Below, piece by piece: positions 15,484 to 23,353 of a stretch of DNA of 42,889 nucleotides. The stretch is from Candidatus Helarchaeota archaeon. Its GTDB lineage: Archaea > Asgardarchaeota > Lokiarchaeia > Helarchaeales > HEL-GB-A. The notes under the pieces were generated by a model. It was given only the letters and a program-made list of their open reading frames with translations. It did not search any database and was not told where the DNA came from. The translations under genes and the position numbers were made by a program. How positions within the stretch are numbered: position 1 is the stretch's first letter; the number at the start of each line of letters is the position of its first letter. Location: assembly GCA_013375455.1 (NCBI GenBank), contig JABXJT010000037.1:1-42889 (forward strand), written 5' to 3'.

Positions 15484-15630
15484 TCACCATCTATAATCCC
15501 ATTTAATGATTTATTTTCAGATTATAAGATTTCAAATTTAATAATTTTTAAATACAGTATAATTAGATACTTTGAATCGAGATTGTTTGAGGAATTTTTT
15601 CTAATACCAATCTTATATTTTTCTCTTTTT

Positions 15631-17091
15631 TTAACTCTTCAACGTGATCAAGTCGATAAACTCGTGTATGGACTCAAGCTTTTCAAAATTTTTGACCGTT
15701 TCAATAATCTTGTTTATCTGTGAATCGCCCATTTTTATGTATAACGCTTCTTGTCTCAACTTATTTTCGATGGCGTAGGGCACGCCAGGCGTTCCTATGG
15801 GTTGCAACTGTTTAGCTTTCAGTTTCGTCCCGTCTTTCATCTGAACAACCACTTTTGCGCCCCATTCCACTTTAAATTCAGAAAGGCCCAAGTCCACTAA
15901 TTTCAAATCCCTATTTTCAGGAGTAAGTTTCGCGATGAGTCCTGTTGTCCGCCTGGTGAGGTCCAGATCGATTTCAGTTTTAATTTTTTCCGCGAGTTTC
16001 CATACCTCGGGATCGGTGTATTTCTCCTCGGTGAATTGCTCGGGGGTCAGTTTTCCGTCCATCAGCATTATGGCTACATTATAGGGGACATAAAAGTTGA
16101 GCGCAACATGTGAACGAGAACGCTTAAGTTCTTTCTGGGTCACATAAGGTCGGGAGAGATCATCCATAAAGATGGAAACCACGGAAGCCTTGATCCTGAC
16201 TTTTTCTATATCCTGGTAGTTGAAGTCTGGACCCGTTTTTTCAAGAATTTTTCCAATGCAATCGGCAATAGGATCAATATAACCGCAACCAGGGTATATC
16301 TTAAAGGATATCGTGTCAGTAACCCATGCCTCTCCGAGACTGTTATCTATCAGGAATGGTAGAGGAGTATACGCATAGAATGAGAGCGGGCCGGTCGGAC
16401 TTTCGAATACATCAGGAGCACCAGTCATCCCATAGGCCGCAAAATAGGCAGCTTCCATTCCAATTCTGCATGGAACAGCAGAAGTGAAGAGTTTAGCGTG
16501 CGGTCCCATAAATGACCGGAATGCAGTGAATGTCCAGTGCGTCATTGCGATGCCGATAGCGTTAACAATTTGTTCAACGGATAAATCAAGTACTTTTGCC
16601 GTCATACAAGCAGAACTAGCGAGATGGATGAAAGACCAACACTGGCCATTTAGTGGTCCGATAACGGCCGCGGCTCCAACACGCCCAGCAACCTCATTTC
16701 CTATTGCTTGGAGAGTCAGGAATTCTTTACCAGAAAGCTTGTAGTTTTCTGCCAATGCAAGCGAAACTGGTACGGAAGAAACCCCTGTATGACCCAAAAA
16801 GAGATAATCATCGTAGTCTAGAGCCATTGCAGTAGCTGCATTCACGGTAACTGCCTCTTTAAATGGCACCTTATTTCCATTTGGAATGATTGTCGCCAGT
16901 TTTCCGTCCCCCCCACTAAATTCCTTCATTACTGTCTCAATGATGACATTTCCAGCGTGCGTCTTGCTTCCAGCATACATTGACCCGATTAAACTGTAAA
17001 GCTGTTCCTTTAGTTTTTGAAGTGTAAAGGCAGGGATCTTTTGAAAAGTAACATCTTTAACAAATTTTGCGACACCTTCAGAGACTGTCAT
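15631..17091 (-). CDS. MmgE/PrpD family protein
   Basis: A 486-residue protein with the MmgE/PrpD layout: an N-terminal all-helical domain containing ALDYDDYLFLGHTGVSSVPV, which carries the conserved D-D-x-x-x-x-H-T/P-x-x region, and a C-terminal alpha/beta domain with YPGCGYIDPIADC. Known members are 2-methylcitrate dehydratase (PrpD), cis-aconitate decarboxylase and immune-responsive gene 1. The substrate here is open, because no prpB or prpC partner lies nearby. ATG at 17091 is chosen over GTG at 17097 because GGGG is better spaced for it. It begins 12 bases after the SCP2-like gene, so the two are probably co-transcribed. Length is normal. Confidence 0.88.
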   Translation of the reverse strand: MTVSEGVAKFVKDVTFQKIPAFTLQKLKEQLYSLIGSMYAGSKTHAGNVIIETVMKEFSGGDGKLATIIPNGNKVPFKEAVTVNAATAMALDYDDYLFLGHTGVSSVPVSLALAENYKLSGKEFLTLQAIGNEVAGRVGAAAVIGPLNGQCWSFIHLASSACMTAKVLDLSVEQIVNAIGIAMTHWTFTAFRSFMGPHAKLFTSAVPCRIGMEAAYFAAYGMTGAPDVFESPTGPLSFYAYTPLPFLIDNSLGEAWVTDTISFKIYPGCGYIDPIADCIGKILEKTGPDFNYQDIEKVRIKASVVSIFMDDLSRPYVTQKELKRSRSHVALNFYVPYNVAIMLMDGKLTPEQFTEEKYTDPEVWKLAEKIKTEIDLDLTRRTTGLIAKLTPENRDLKLVDLGLSEFKVEWGAKVVVQMKDGTKLKAKQLQPIGTPGVPYAIENKLRQEALYIKMGDSQINKIIETVKNFEKLESIHEFIDLITLKS

Positions 17092-17103
17092 TTTCACACC
17101 CCA

Positions 17104-17487
17104 TCATTCATTAATTTTTAAAATCTTCATTGACAATAAAAGAGAAATTAGCATGGAAAGGACGGATATTTGCATCCACATGGCCCTCATATCTGGAGCT
17201 AGAACATTTCCTGCAATCAGATTTCCGATCAGGGTCTCTTTTCCATGAAAGACTTTATCCCAAACATCCATCGGAGCTTCAATTTTATATTGAAAGAGAT
17301 TATTAAAACCGTCGTTGACCTCATTTTTCTCGGGAGAAAGTATGATTGAGATTTTTTCCCCAGAGCTCGTATCTTTTATATTTGCAAGCAAACTAAGCCG
17401 AAACATGCCCGAGCCGAGCCCTTGAACCATTTTAAAGACATTTTCGACGCTATTCGAGAGAGCCATAAAATAATTTTTTAATGTCAT
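17104..17487 (-). CDS. SCP2-like (sterol-carrier-type) domain protein
   Basis: A 127-residue protein. Residues 25-110 match the SCP2 fold pattern: strands KISIILSPEKNEV and QYKIEAPMDVWDKVFHGKE, then a helix, then NLIAGNVLAPDMRAMWMQ, in the place where the family has the G-x-l-x-v-x-G-D and lipid-tunnel helix. The last 20 residues are hydrophobic (ISVLSMLISLLLSM) and could be a membrane anchor or the hydrophobic closing helix. SCP2 domains bind fatty acyl or sterol-like lipids. GGGGAAC lies upstream of the ATG. The close link to the MmgE/PrpD gene is the only clue to its role. Confidence 0.6.
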   Translation of the reverse strand: MTLKNYFMALSNSVENVFKMVQGLGSGMFRLSLLANIKDTSSGEKISIILSPEKNEVNDGFNNLFQYKIEAPMDVWDKVFHGKETLIGNLIAGNVLAPDMRAMWMQISVLSMLISLLLSMKILKINE

Positions 17488-17592
17488 AATAAGTTCCCCA
17501 ATATTTACTATGTTAAATTTTAATACTTAAAAATTTCTTCTCACCTAGATTATATTAAAAATATCATCAAGCTGTTAAATTTAATTTAAAAC

Positions 17593-18699
17593 TCATGTGA
17601 CTCTTTCCATTTCTTCTTTATACCACTCATAAGTTCTCTTAAAACCCTCTTCAATACCTACAATTGCTTTATAGCCCAATTCTTTAACAAATTTTTCATT
17701 AACAAATCCGAGATCAGTTGAGGATACCTTGACTCGATATTTTGTAATAAGGGGTCCCTTATTGCTTCTGCTTATTTTGTAAATCGCTTCAATAAAGCCT
17801 GCAGCAATAATGGCAAGCCATAAAGGGACGTTTAGCAATATTAGTTCTCGTTTTTTCTTCCTTCTGCCTAATCTGTAAATAGCTTTGAAGAAGCCTGCAA
17901 CCTTAGTAGCAAGCCAAGAAGGGATGCCCCTCAATTTTATTTTTCTCTCATTCGTGCAAACCTTGATCATTTTTTCCATAAATTCTCTGAAGACAATTAT
18001 CGGACCATCTGAAATGATGTACGTCTTACCCGCTGCTTTAGGACGGGTTGCTACCAGTATTAAACCATCAACTAAGTTTTCAACATAACTATAACATATC
18101 AGAGACTTTCCTTTATTGACCACAGGAAAAGATTTTCCTTTTTCGATCCGTTTATATGCTTCAAAGCTAAATAGGCGATCATAAGGACCAAATATAGTAA
18201 ATCCCGGTCTAATTATGACGGTTTCTATTTTGCCCTGCTTAAAATAATCATTTAATAAGTCCTCAACTGCCTTTTTTGAACGTGCATAAGCATTATATGG
18301 TTTATAAGGTGTTTCTTCATCTACATTCTGGAATCCCTCAAAGCCATGGACGGTTAGGGAGGACATAAAAATAAACCGTTTTACACTCGCGTCCACTGCG
18401 GCATCAAGCACATTTTTCGATCCTTCATAGTTAATTCTCTGAAAGAGTTTTTCGGGCCCCCAGTCATGCGCACGGGCGGCTAAATGAACTACGACATCTA
18501 TTCCTTTAAAATGAGTTCGTATTGAATTAGGGTCGGTAATATCACCATAGACTTTTTCGATTTTATCAGCGAATTTCTCAAGATTTGATTCATCTGTTCC
18601 TTCTAAGATGAGTCCCCGAACTTCATAATCACTTTCAACTAATTTTTTTGCCAGGTTACTTCCGATAAACCCATTGACGCCCGTTACTAAAAATTTCAA
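17593..18699 (-). CDS. Extended SDR, NAD-dependent epimerase/dehydratase or 3-beta-HSD-like
   Basis: A 368-residue extended short-chain dehydrogenase. The Rossmann motif TGVNGFIG (residues 6-13), the MSSLTVHG strand and the catalytic Tyr-Lys pair in YARSKK are all visible. The overall pattern resembles the 3-beta-hydroxysteroid dehydrogenase and nucleoside-diphosphate-sugar epimerase groups. The C-terminal third is unusual. It carries two copies of a W-L-A-x-x-x-A-G-F-x-x-A-I-Y-K/R unit 32 residues apart, each basic and amphipathic, perhaps a membrane-contact element. The start is TTG at 18699 with GTGG upstream. The gap to the alcohol dehydrogenase gene is 14 bases, so they form one operon. 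The substrate is unknown. Confidence 0.88.
   Translation of the reverse strand: MKFLVTGVNGFIGSNLAKKLVESDYEVRGLILEGTDESNLEKFADKIEKVYGDITDPNSIRTHFKGIDVVVHLAARAHDWGPEKLFQRINYEGSKNVLDAAVDASVKRFIFMSSLTVHGFEGFQNVDEETPYKPYNAYARSKKAVEDLLNDYFKQGKIETVIIRPGFTIFGPYDRLFSFEAYKRIEKGKSFPVVNKGKSLICYSYVENLVDGLILVATRPKAAGKTYIISDGPIIVFREFMEKMIKVCTNERKIKLRGIPSWLATKVAGFFKAIYRLGRRKKKRELILLNVPLWLAIIAAGFIEAIYKISRSNKGPLITKYRVKVSSTDLGFVNEKFVKELGYKAIVGIEEGFKRTYEWYKEEMERVT
17768..17935 (-). repeat. In-frame 96-bp tandem duplication within the SDR gene
   Basis: Segments 17768-17839 and 17864-17935 align over about 72 bases with roughly 70 percent identity by eye, offset by exactly 96 bases (32 codons). Both encode a basic amphipathic unit ending in GFxxAIYK/R. 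The duplication is old enough to have diverged but still in frame, so the gene probably remains functional. Confidence 0.75.
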
Positions 18700-18713
18700 G
18701 AAATTCCACTCGT

Positions 18714-19949
18714 TTAATCAAATTCAAAGACAATTTTTACGATTTTATGTTTCCCTTTTTCAGTCATCATTTTAATAGCCTTTTTATAGTCATCGAGTTT
18801 TAATTTCCGTGATAATAAAGGCTCTAAATCAATTTTACCTTCAGCCATCCAATTTATTGCGAGCTGAAAGGTTGGAATTCTTTCGCCATTGAATAGTTCT
18901 GTGCTGGAAGTATTTGTCCCAAATAAATATAATTCTTTAAACCAAGAAAAGGACCAATCTACTTTTTTAGTAGTCCCGACCAATCCAATCAAAACTATGC
19001 TTCCGCCTGGTTTGGCAAAGCGAAGTGCATCATTTACGGCAGTATCATTCCCAACACATTCATAAATAACATCGAACCCACCATCCACAACAATCCGTTT
19101 CCCTAAAATGGGTTTTTTCAATGTTACACCCAATAAATTTGCCAAATTTTCGTAATAATCTCCTTCTCTCAGGTAAATTATGTCATCCGCGCCGTATTTT
19201 TTACACCAGTCACCTTGGAATTTGTATTTCGCTAAAACTACAATACGGGCTTTAGTTCCTAATGCGCGAAGTGCGGCTATCACTGTAATTCCAATCATTC
19301 CAGCCCCTATTACTAAGACCGTATCGGTATCCTTAGGAAAACATCTCAATACACTATGAAGCGAAGTGCAGAAGGGTTCGACCATCACACCATTTTCATT
19401 AGAAACCGAATCAGGAAGCTTATATAATTGGAATTGATGGGCGAGGAAGTATGGACTCCATCCTCCGCCTGTATCTCGGCATAGCATATTATCAAAGCCG
19501 GGGGGAAGATTTCCTTTCGTAAAATTTAAACAGGATGAGAATTCCCCTTTCTCACATAATTCACAGACTTTCTCGATTCCTCTTGTCTTGCAGGGTAACA
19601 TTGGATGGATGGCAACGCGATCCCCTACTTCAAATCCTTTAACCTCTTTTCCTTTCTCCGTAATAATCCCTATGTTCTCATGACCAAATGTGAAGGGCGA
19701 GCTTGTATAAGCCTCCAGAGCTGGTGAATCATGGAGAAAAATCGTGTTTAGTTCACTTCCGCAAACTCCAGAGAGTTTCGTCCGAATTTTTACCCATTCA
19801 TCATTAGGGGCATCTGATACTTGAGGCTCTGGGACATCTACATATTTTAACATCGAAAATGGGCCATAATGTGCAGATTTAAATAATTTTCCGAAAATTG
19901 TAGCATATATAAATCTTGGAATAGTCACATGAAATTGAACTGCTTTCAA
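18714..19949 (-). CDS. Zinc-dependent alcohol dehydrogenase (MDR family)
   Basis: A 411-residue medium-chain dehydrogenase. Catalytic zinc ligands are visible: C63 in SGVCGSE, H90-E91 in FGHENIG, and a Glu in MVEPFCTS. The four structural-zinc cysteines are C120, C129, C132 and C140. The Rossmann motif is VIGAGMIGITVIAAL. It is about 50-60 residues longer than common MDR enzymes, partly through a longer N-terminus (residues 1-35) and an insert around 145-170. It most likely oxidises a polyol or secondary alcohol with NAD(P). It starts at TTG (19949) with GGGAG 8 bases before it. It is 19 bases downstream of the FGGY kinase and 14 bases upstream of the SDR gene. Confidence 0.92.
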   Translation of the reverse strand: MKAVQFHVTIPRFIYATIFGKLFKSAHYGPFSMLKYVDVPEPQVSDAPNDEWVKIRTKLSGVCGSELNTIFLHDSPALEAYTSSPFTFGHENIGIITEKGKEVKGFEVGDRVAIHPMLPCKTRGIEKVCELCEKGEFSSCLNFTKGNLPPGFDNMLCRDTGGGWSPYFLAHQFQLYKLPDSVSNENGVMVEPFCTSLHSVLRCFPKDTDTVLVIGAGMIGITVIAALRALGTKARIVVLAKYKFQGDWCKKYGADDIIYLREGDYYENLANLLGVTLKKPILGKRIVVDGGFDVIYECVGNDTAVNDALRFAKPGGSIVLIGLVGTTKKVDWSFSWFKELYLFGTNTSSTELFNGERIPTFQLAINWMAEGKIDLEPLLSRKLKLDDYKKAIKMMTEKGKHKIVKIVFEFD

Positions 19950-19968
19950 CCTTAATAACTCCCTGAAT

Positions 19969-21540
19969 TTAAAATTCGCCTGGATTGATCTCTTTATAAA
20001 GAGCCTTCAGGCGTTTGTAAATCGATCGGTAAACATAATAGCGTTTGTCATAAATCTCTTTATTCGCCTTGTTCGGTGTGAATCTAGCTTTTTCGGCGAT
20101 TTTCGGTTTGAATTCTCGGAAGCTGCTCAATTTTCCGATTCCAATTCCGGCAATGAGAGCGGCTCCCATTGTTCCTGAGGCAATAGGATTAACCATTTGG
20201 ATAATAGTTTTGCCGAGAACATCTGCCATTATTTGGCTCCAAATATCGCTCATCGCCCCGCCTCCAATATATCTAATTTCGGTTATTTTGCCACCATTCC
20301 TCTGGACTAGGGGTTCCACGCCTGCACGGAGCGCCCAGCGAGCATTGTAGCTCACCCCTTCCAATACAGAACGAATTACATCGTAGCGTGTATTTTCAAT
20401 ACTCAAGTTTAGAAATCCACCTCGTAAGCGCGGTTCGATCACAGGACAGGATTCACCAGAGAGCCAAGGGGTAAAGATTAACTTATTGGAACCCGGGGGT
20501 GCTTGCGAAGCAAGATTATCCAAATCGGCATAGGTTTCCTTACGTTCAACTGTATCGCGTAACCATTTCAAGCAAGCCCCCATATTTTTCTGCTCCGCAA
20601 CTAACATGTAGGGAATATCCGGATCCGGTGAGGGAATGGCTAGAGTGGCTGCTGAAATTTTACGAAGATGCTTCGATACTGGTGCCATCATCCAGCCACT
20701 CGTGCCTATATATAAATGCACGTCGTTTTCTTCGACAGCCCCCGATCCAGCCATTGCTGCCGCGCCATCACCACATCCACAAATGACAGGAATTCCAGGC
20801 TTTAGGTTCAGCTCTTCGGCAGCTTGAGGAGTCAGTTCTCCAATTATATCAGTGCATTTTTTAATTTCGTTCAATTTATCAAGATCTAGATCACCATAAG
20901 AAGCTACTTTCTCAGACCATTTGAATTTATGAATATCCATAATCATGGTTACACCTGCGTAATCAACGGGTGTAACGTATTGACCAGTCGTTTTAAGAAG
21001 TAGCCAATCAATTACATCCAAAAATTTATGGGTTTCTTGATACATATTCGGCCGTTCCTCTTTCACCCACATGATTTTGGAGTACATATCGCGCATCATT
21101 GGGCCGGCACCGGTAATTTTAAGGAAATTCCAAACACGTCGGATATGTCTGAGGATTTGGGTCATTTTACGAACATCAGCCCACAATTTAAATGATTGTG
21201 TGGCTGCGCGGGTGTCCGACCAAATCATACAGTTCATCAAAGGTTTCCCATTTTTATCCACGGGGATACATCCGAGCATTTGTGTGGATTGAACAATCGC
21301 TGCAATCTGTTCTGGATCAACTTGCGACTTTTTCATTAGATCCGTTGTATTTTGTGCTATTGCAGCCCACCACATATTGGGGTCTTGTTCTGCATAGTTT
21401 TCCTGGGGATAAATTACATTATATTCCTTCAATACTGAATTGACAATTTTAACTTTCTCATCTTTTTCCCCTAAATCAACAAGGCTTGTGACTGTACCCG
21501 AAGTTCCCATATCATGAGCTAATATAAACTCTTTAGACAT
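19969..21540 (-). CDS. FGGY-family carbohydrate kinase, xylulokinase-like
   Basis: A 523-residue ATP-dependent sugar or polyol kinase. The N-terminal phosphate-binding turn is AHDMGTSGTVTSLVD. The substrate-side Asp lies in GCGDGAAAMAGSGA. The C-terminal family signature is EIRYIGGGAMSDIWSQIMAD. Substrate cannot be fixed; xylulose-type ketoses, glycerol-like polyols or erythritol-type sugars are all within this family. ATG at 21540 is chosen over an in-frame GTG at 21552, since AAGGTGG overlaps the GTG and is well spaced for the ATG. It lies 76 bases after the TPP enzyme and leads into the dehydrogenases, which suggests one catabolic unit. Confidence 0.92.
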   Translation of the reverse strand: MSKEFILAHDMGTSGTVTSLVDLGEKDEKVKIVNSVLKEYNVIYPQENYAEQDPNMWWAAIAQNTTDLMKKSQVDPEQIAAIVQSTQMLGCIPVDKNGKPLMNCMIWSDTRAATQSFKLWADVRKMTQILRHIRRVWNFLKITGAGPMMRDMYSKIMWVKEERPNMYQETHKFLDVIDWLLLKTTGQYVTPVDYAGVTMIMDIHKFKWSEKVASYGDLDLDKLNEIKKCTDIIGELTPQAAEELNLKPGIPVICGCGDGAAAMAGSGAVEENDVHLYIGTSGWMMAPVSKHLRKISAATLAIPSPDPDIPYMLVAEQKNMGACLKWLRDTVERKETYADLDNLASQAPPGSNKLIFTPWLSGESCPVIEPRLRGGFLNLSIENTRYDVIRSVLEGVSYNARWALRAGVEPLVQRNGGKITEIRYIGGGAMSDIWSQIMADVLGKTIIQMVNPIASGTMGAALIAGIGIGKLSSFREFKPKIAEKARFTPNKANKEIYDKRYYVYRSIYKRLKALYKEINPGEF

Positions 21541-21616
21541 TTTTTCCGCCACCTTCTATCTTGATTGATCCTAAATCAATAAGCAAAAAAATCTATCCAT
21601 TAAGAAAAGTGGGAAG

Positions 21617-23326
21617 TTAGAACATCATAGCTTCGAGACCGATTTTATCGACGTTATGAGGAAGGAATTTGGTTACTACATCAATTATGGCAGGTAAATT
21701 GGCGTCTTTAGCGCGCTGAAGTGCACCTTGTATCTCATTAGGGTCCGTAACTCGCTCACCATAACAGCCGAAGCCTTTGGCGATTTCTGCAAAATTAGTA
21801 TCACTAAAATCGACATCAATGAAACGTTTTTTGAAAGTGTATCGTTGTCCAGCTTTTATCATACCCCAAGCACTATTATTGGCAACCACACAAATGAAGG
21901 GTAATCCACACCGTTTTGCAGTTTCTAATTCCTGAATGTTGATCATGATTGCTCCATCACCGCTAATGGTGCAGACTTGGCGGTTAGGGGCAGCTAACTT
22001 CGCGCCGATGGCATAGGGTATGGAAGTCCCGAGGTGACCCATTCCAATTGCTTGTAAAGTTTTCCGAGGTCGTAACATTTGAATCTGTTCTAAGGTGAAA
22101 AACGCGATATCTCCGCCGTCTATGATTACAATTGCATTTTCATCCAAAAATTCATCTACCTCTTTGACTAGACGTTGTGGTTTAATTGGAATGGCATCAG
22201 AATTCCTGCTCTTCTGTATACCTGACCAATACTTCTCTCGCGCTTCTTTTAATGTGAGAAGCCAGTCAGAAGCTTCCTTGACTTGCGGTTTTTGTTTCCT
22301 TATTAATTCTAGCATTTGTTGTAATACTAGCTTACAATCTCCCAGTATACCCAGCTCTACGGGGCGATTCTTCCCAATTTCGCTTGGATCGATATCGACC
22401 TGAATCACGGGTAAGTCATTTCTCCAAACTGGTGGCTTTCCAAACAGTAAGGATAAGCCAAACCGGGCACCAAAAGTTAATACAAGATCCGTTTCCATAA
22501 TAGCTTTTTGAGTGTTATATGTGAATAATCCCGGACCACCAATGTAAGCTTTAGTTCCTTGTATGATCGCTGAACTCCCCATTACTGAACATGTCAATGG
22601 AATTTTTAAGTAATCAACTAAGTCATGTAATTCTTTTTCGGCTTTAGCAGAGACAACACCACCGCCAGCAATTACTAACGGTTTTTCTGCCTTTAATAAG
22701 GCAGTGACTGCCTGCTTGATCAGCTCTGGATTTGCAGTCGGATTAGATATCGGGCGATATTGAGAAGGTTGCAATTGAACAATCTCCTTCTTTACTTTAG
22801 CTGCCAGAAGTTCAAATGGTATGTCAAGATGAACTGGTCTTGGGCGTCCTGAACAAGCTTCACGGAAAGCTTTTTGCACGTACTCAACAATTCTCTCTTG
22901 GTTCAAGATCTGCTTTTGATATTTAACCACTGGTCGGAAGATTCCAATTTGATCTAAGTCGCCTTGTAAAAATCCTATATCCATTTGATTAATCGTGACT
23001 TGTGGTGTGATGACCAAGACGGGAATGCTATCAGACCATGCAGCAGCAACTCCTGGAAGCAAGTGGGTCGCTCCTGGCCCGACTGTCCCCATGCATACAC
23101 CAACATTACCAGTGACTCGAGCCCAGGCGTCCGCTGCATGTGCTGCCGCCTGTTCGTGGCGAAACATGATAGTATCGATTCCTTCTTCTCTACCCCATTG
23201 GTAAATTGCGTCATAGATATGGAGGAGTTGTCCTCCAGGTACCCCAAAAATAAATCTCACATTTTCATTAACCAACGCTTTAACGACTAAATCGCCGCCT
23301 GTCAGCGGTTTCTTCTCTTCAGGCAT
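21617..23326 (-). CDS. Thiamine-pyrophosphate enzyme, acetolactate-synthase-like (copy 1)
   Basis: A 569-residue ThDP enzyme of the acetolactate synthase / oxalyl-CoA decarboxylase superfamily. The catalytic Glu lies in RHEQAAAHAADAWAR, the GPGATHLLPG region follows, and the ThDP/Mg motif begins SGDGAIMI and ends VVANNSAWG (GDG to NN). The central FAD-domain-like region is intact. ATG at 23326 is preferred over 23335 because GGAGG (23336-23340) abuts the first ATG but sits 9 bases before the second. It follows a close paralogue by 27 bases. No IlvN-type regulatory subunit is adjacent, so true acetolactate synthesis is not proven; decarboxylase or lyase activity on another 2-oxo acid is as likely. 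Confidence 0.92.
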   Translation of the reverse strand: MPEEKKPLTGGDLVVKALVNENVRFIFGVPGGQLLHIYDAIYQWGREEGIDTIMFRHEQAAAHAADAWARVTGNVGVCMGTVGPGATHLLPGVAAAWSDSIPVLVITPQVTINQMDIGFLQGDLDQIGIFRPVVKYQKQILNQERIVEYVQKAFREACSGRPRPVHLDIPFELLAAKVKKEIVQLQPSQYRPISNPTANPELIKQAVTALLKAEKPLVIAGGGVVSAKAEKELHDLVDYLKIPLTCSVMGSSAIIQGTKAYIGGPGLFTYNTQKAIMETDLVLTFGARFGLSLLFGKPPVWRNDLPVIQVDIDPSEIGKNRPVELGILGDCKLVLQQMLELIRKQKPQVKEASDWLLTLKEAREKYWSGIQKSRNSDAIPIKPQRLVKEVDEFLDENAIVIIDGGDIAFFTLEQIQMLRPRKTLQAIGMGHLGTSIPYAIGAKLAAPNRQVCTISGDGAIMINIQELETAKRCGLPFICVVANNSAWGMIKAGQRYTFKKRFIDVDFSDTNFAEIAKGFGCYGERVTDPNEIQGALQRAKDANLPAIIDVVTKFLPHNVDKIGLEAMMF

Positions 23327-23353
23327 TTTTAACATCCTCCAACATTATGAATA

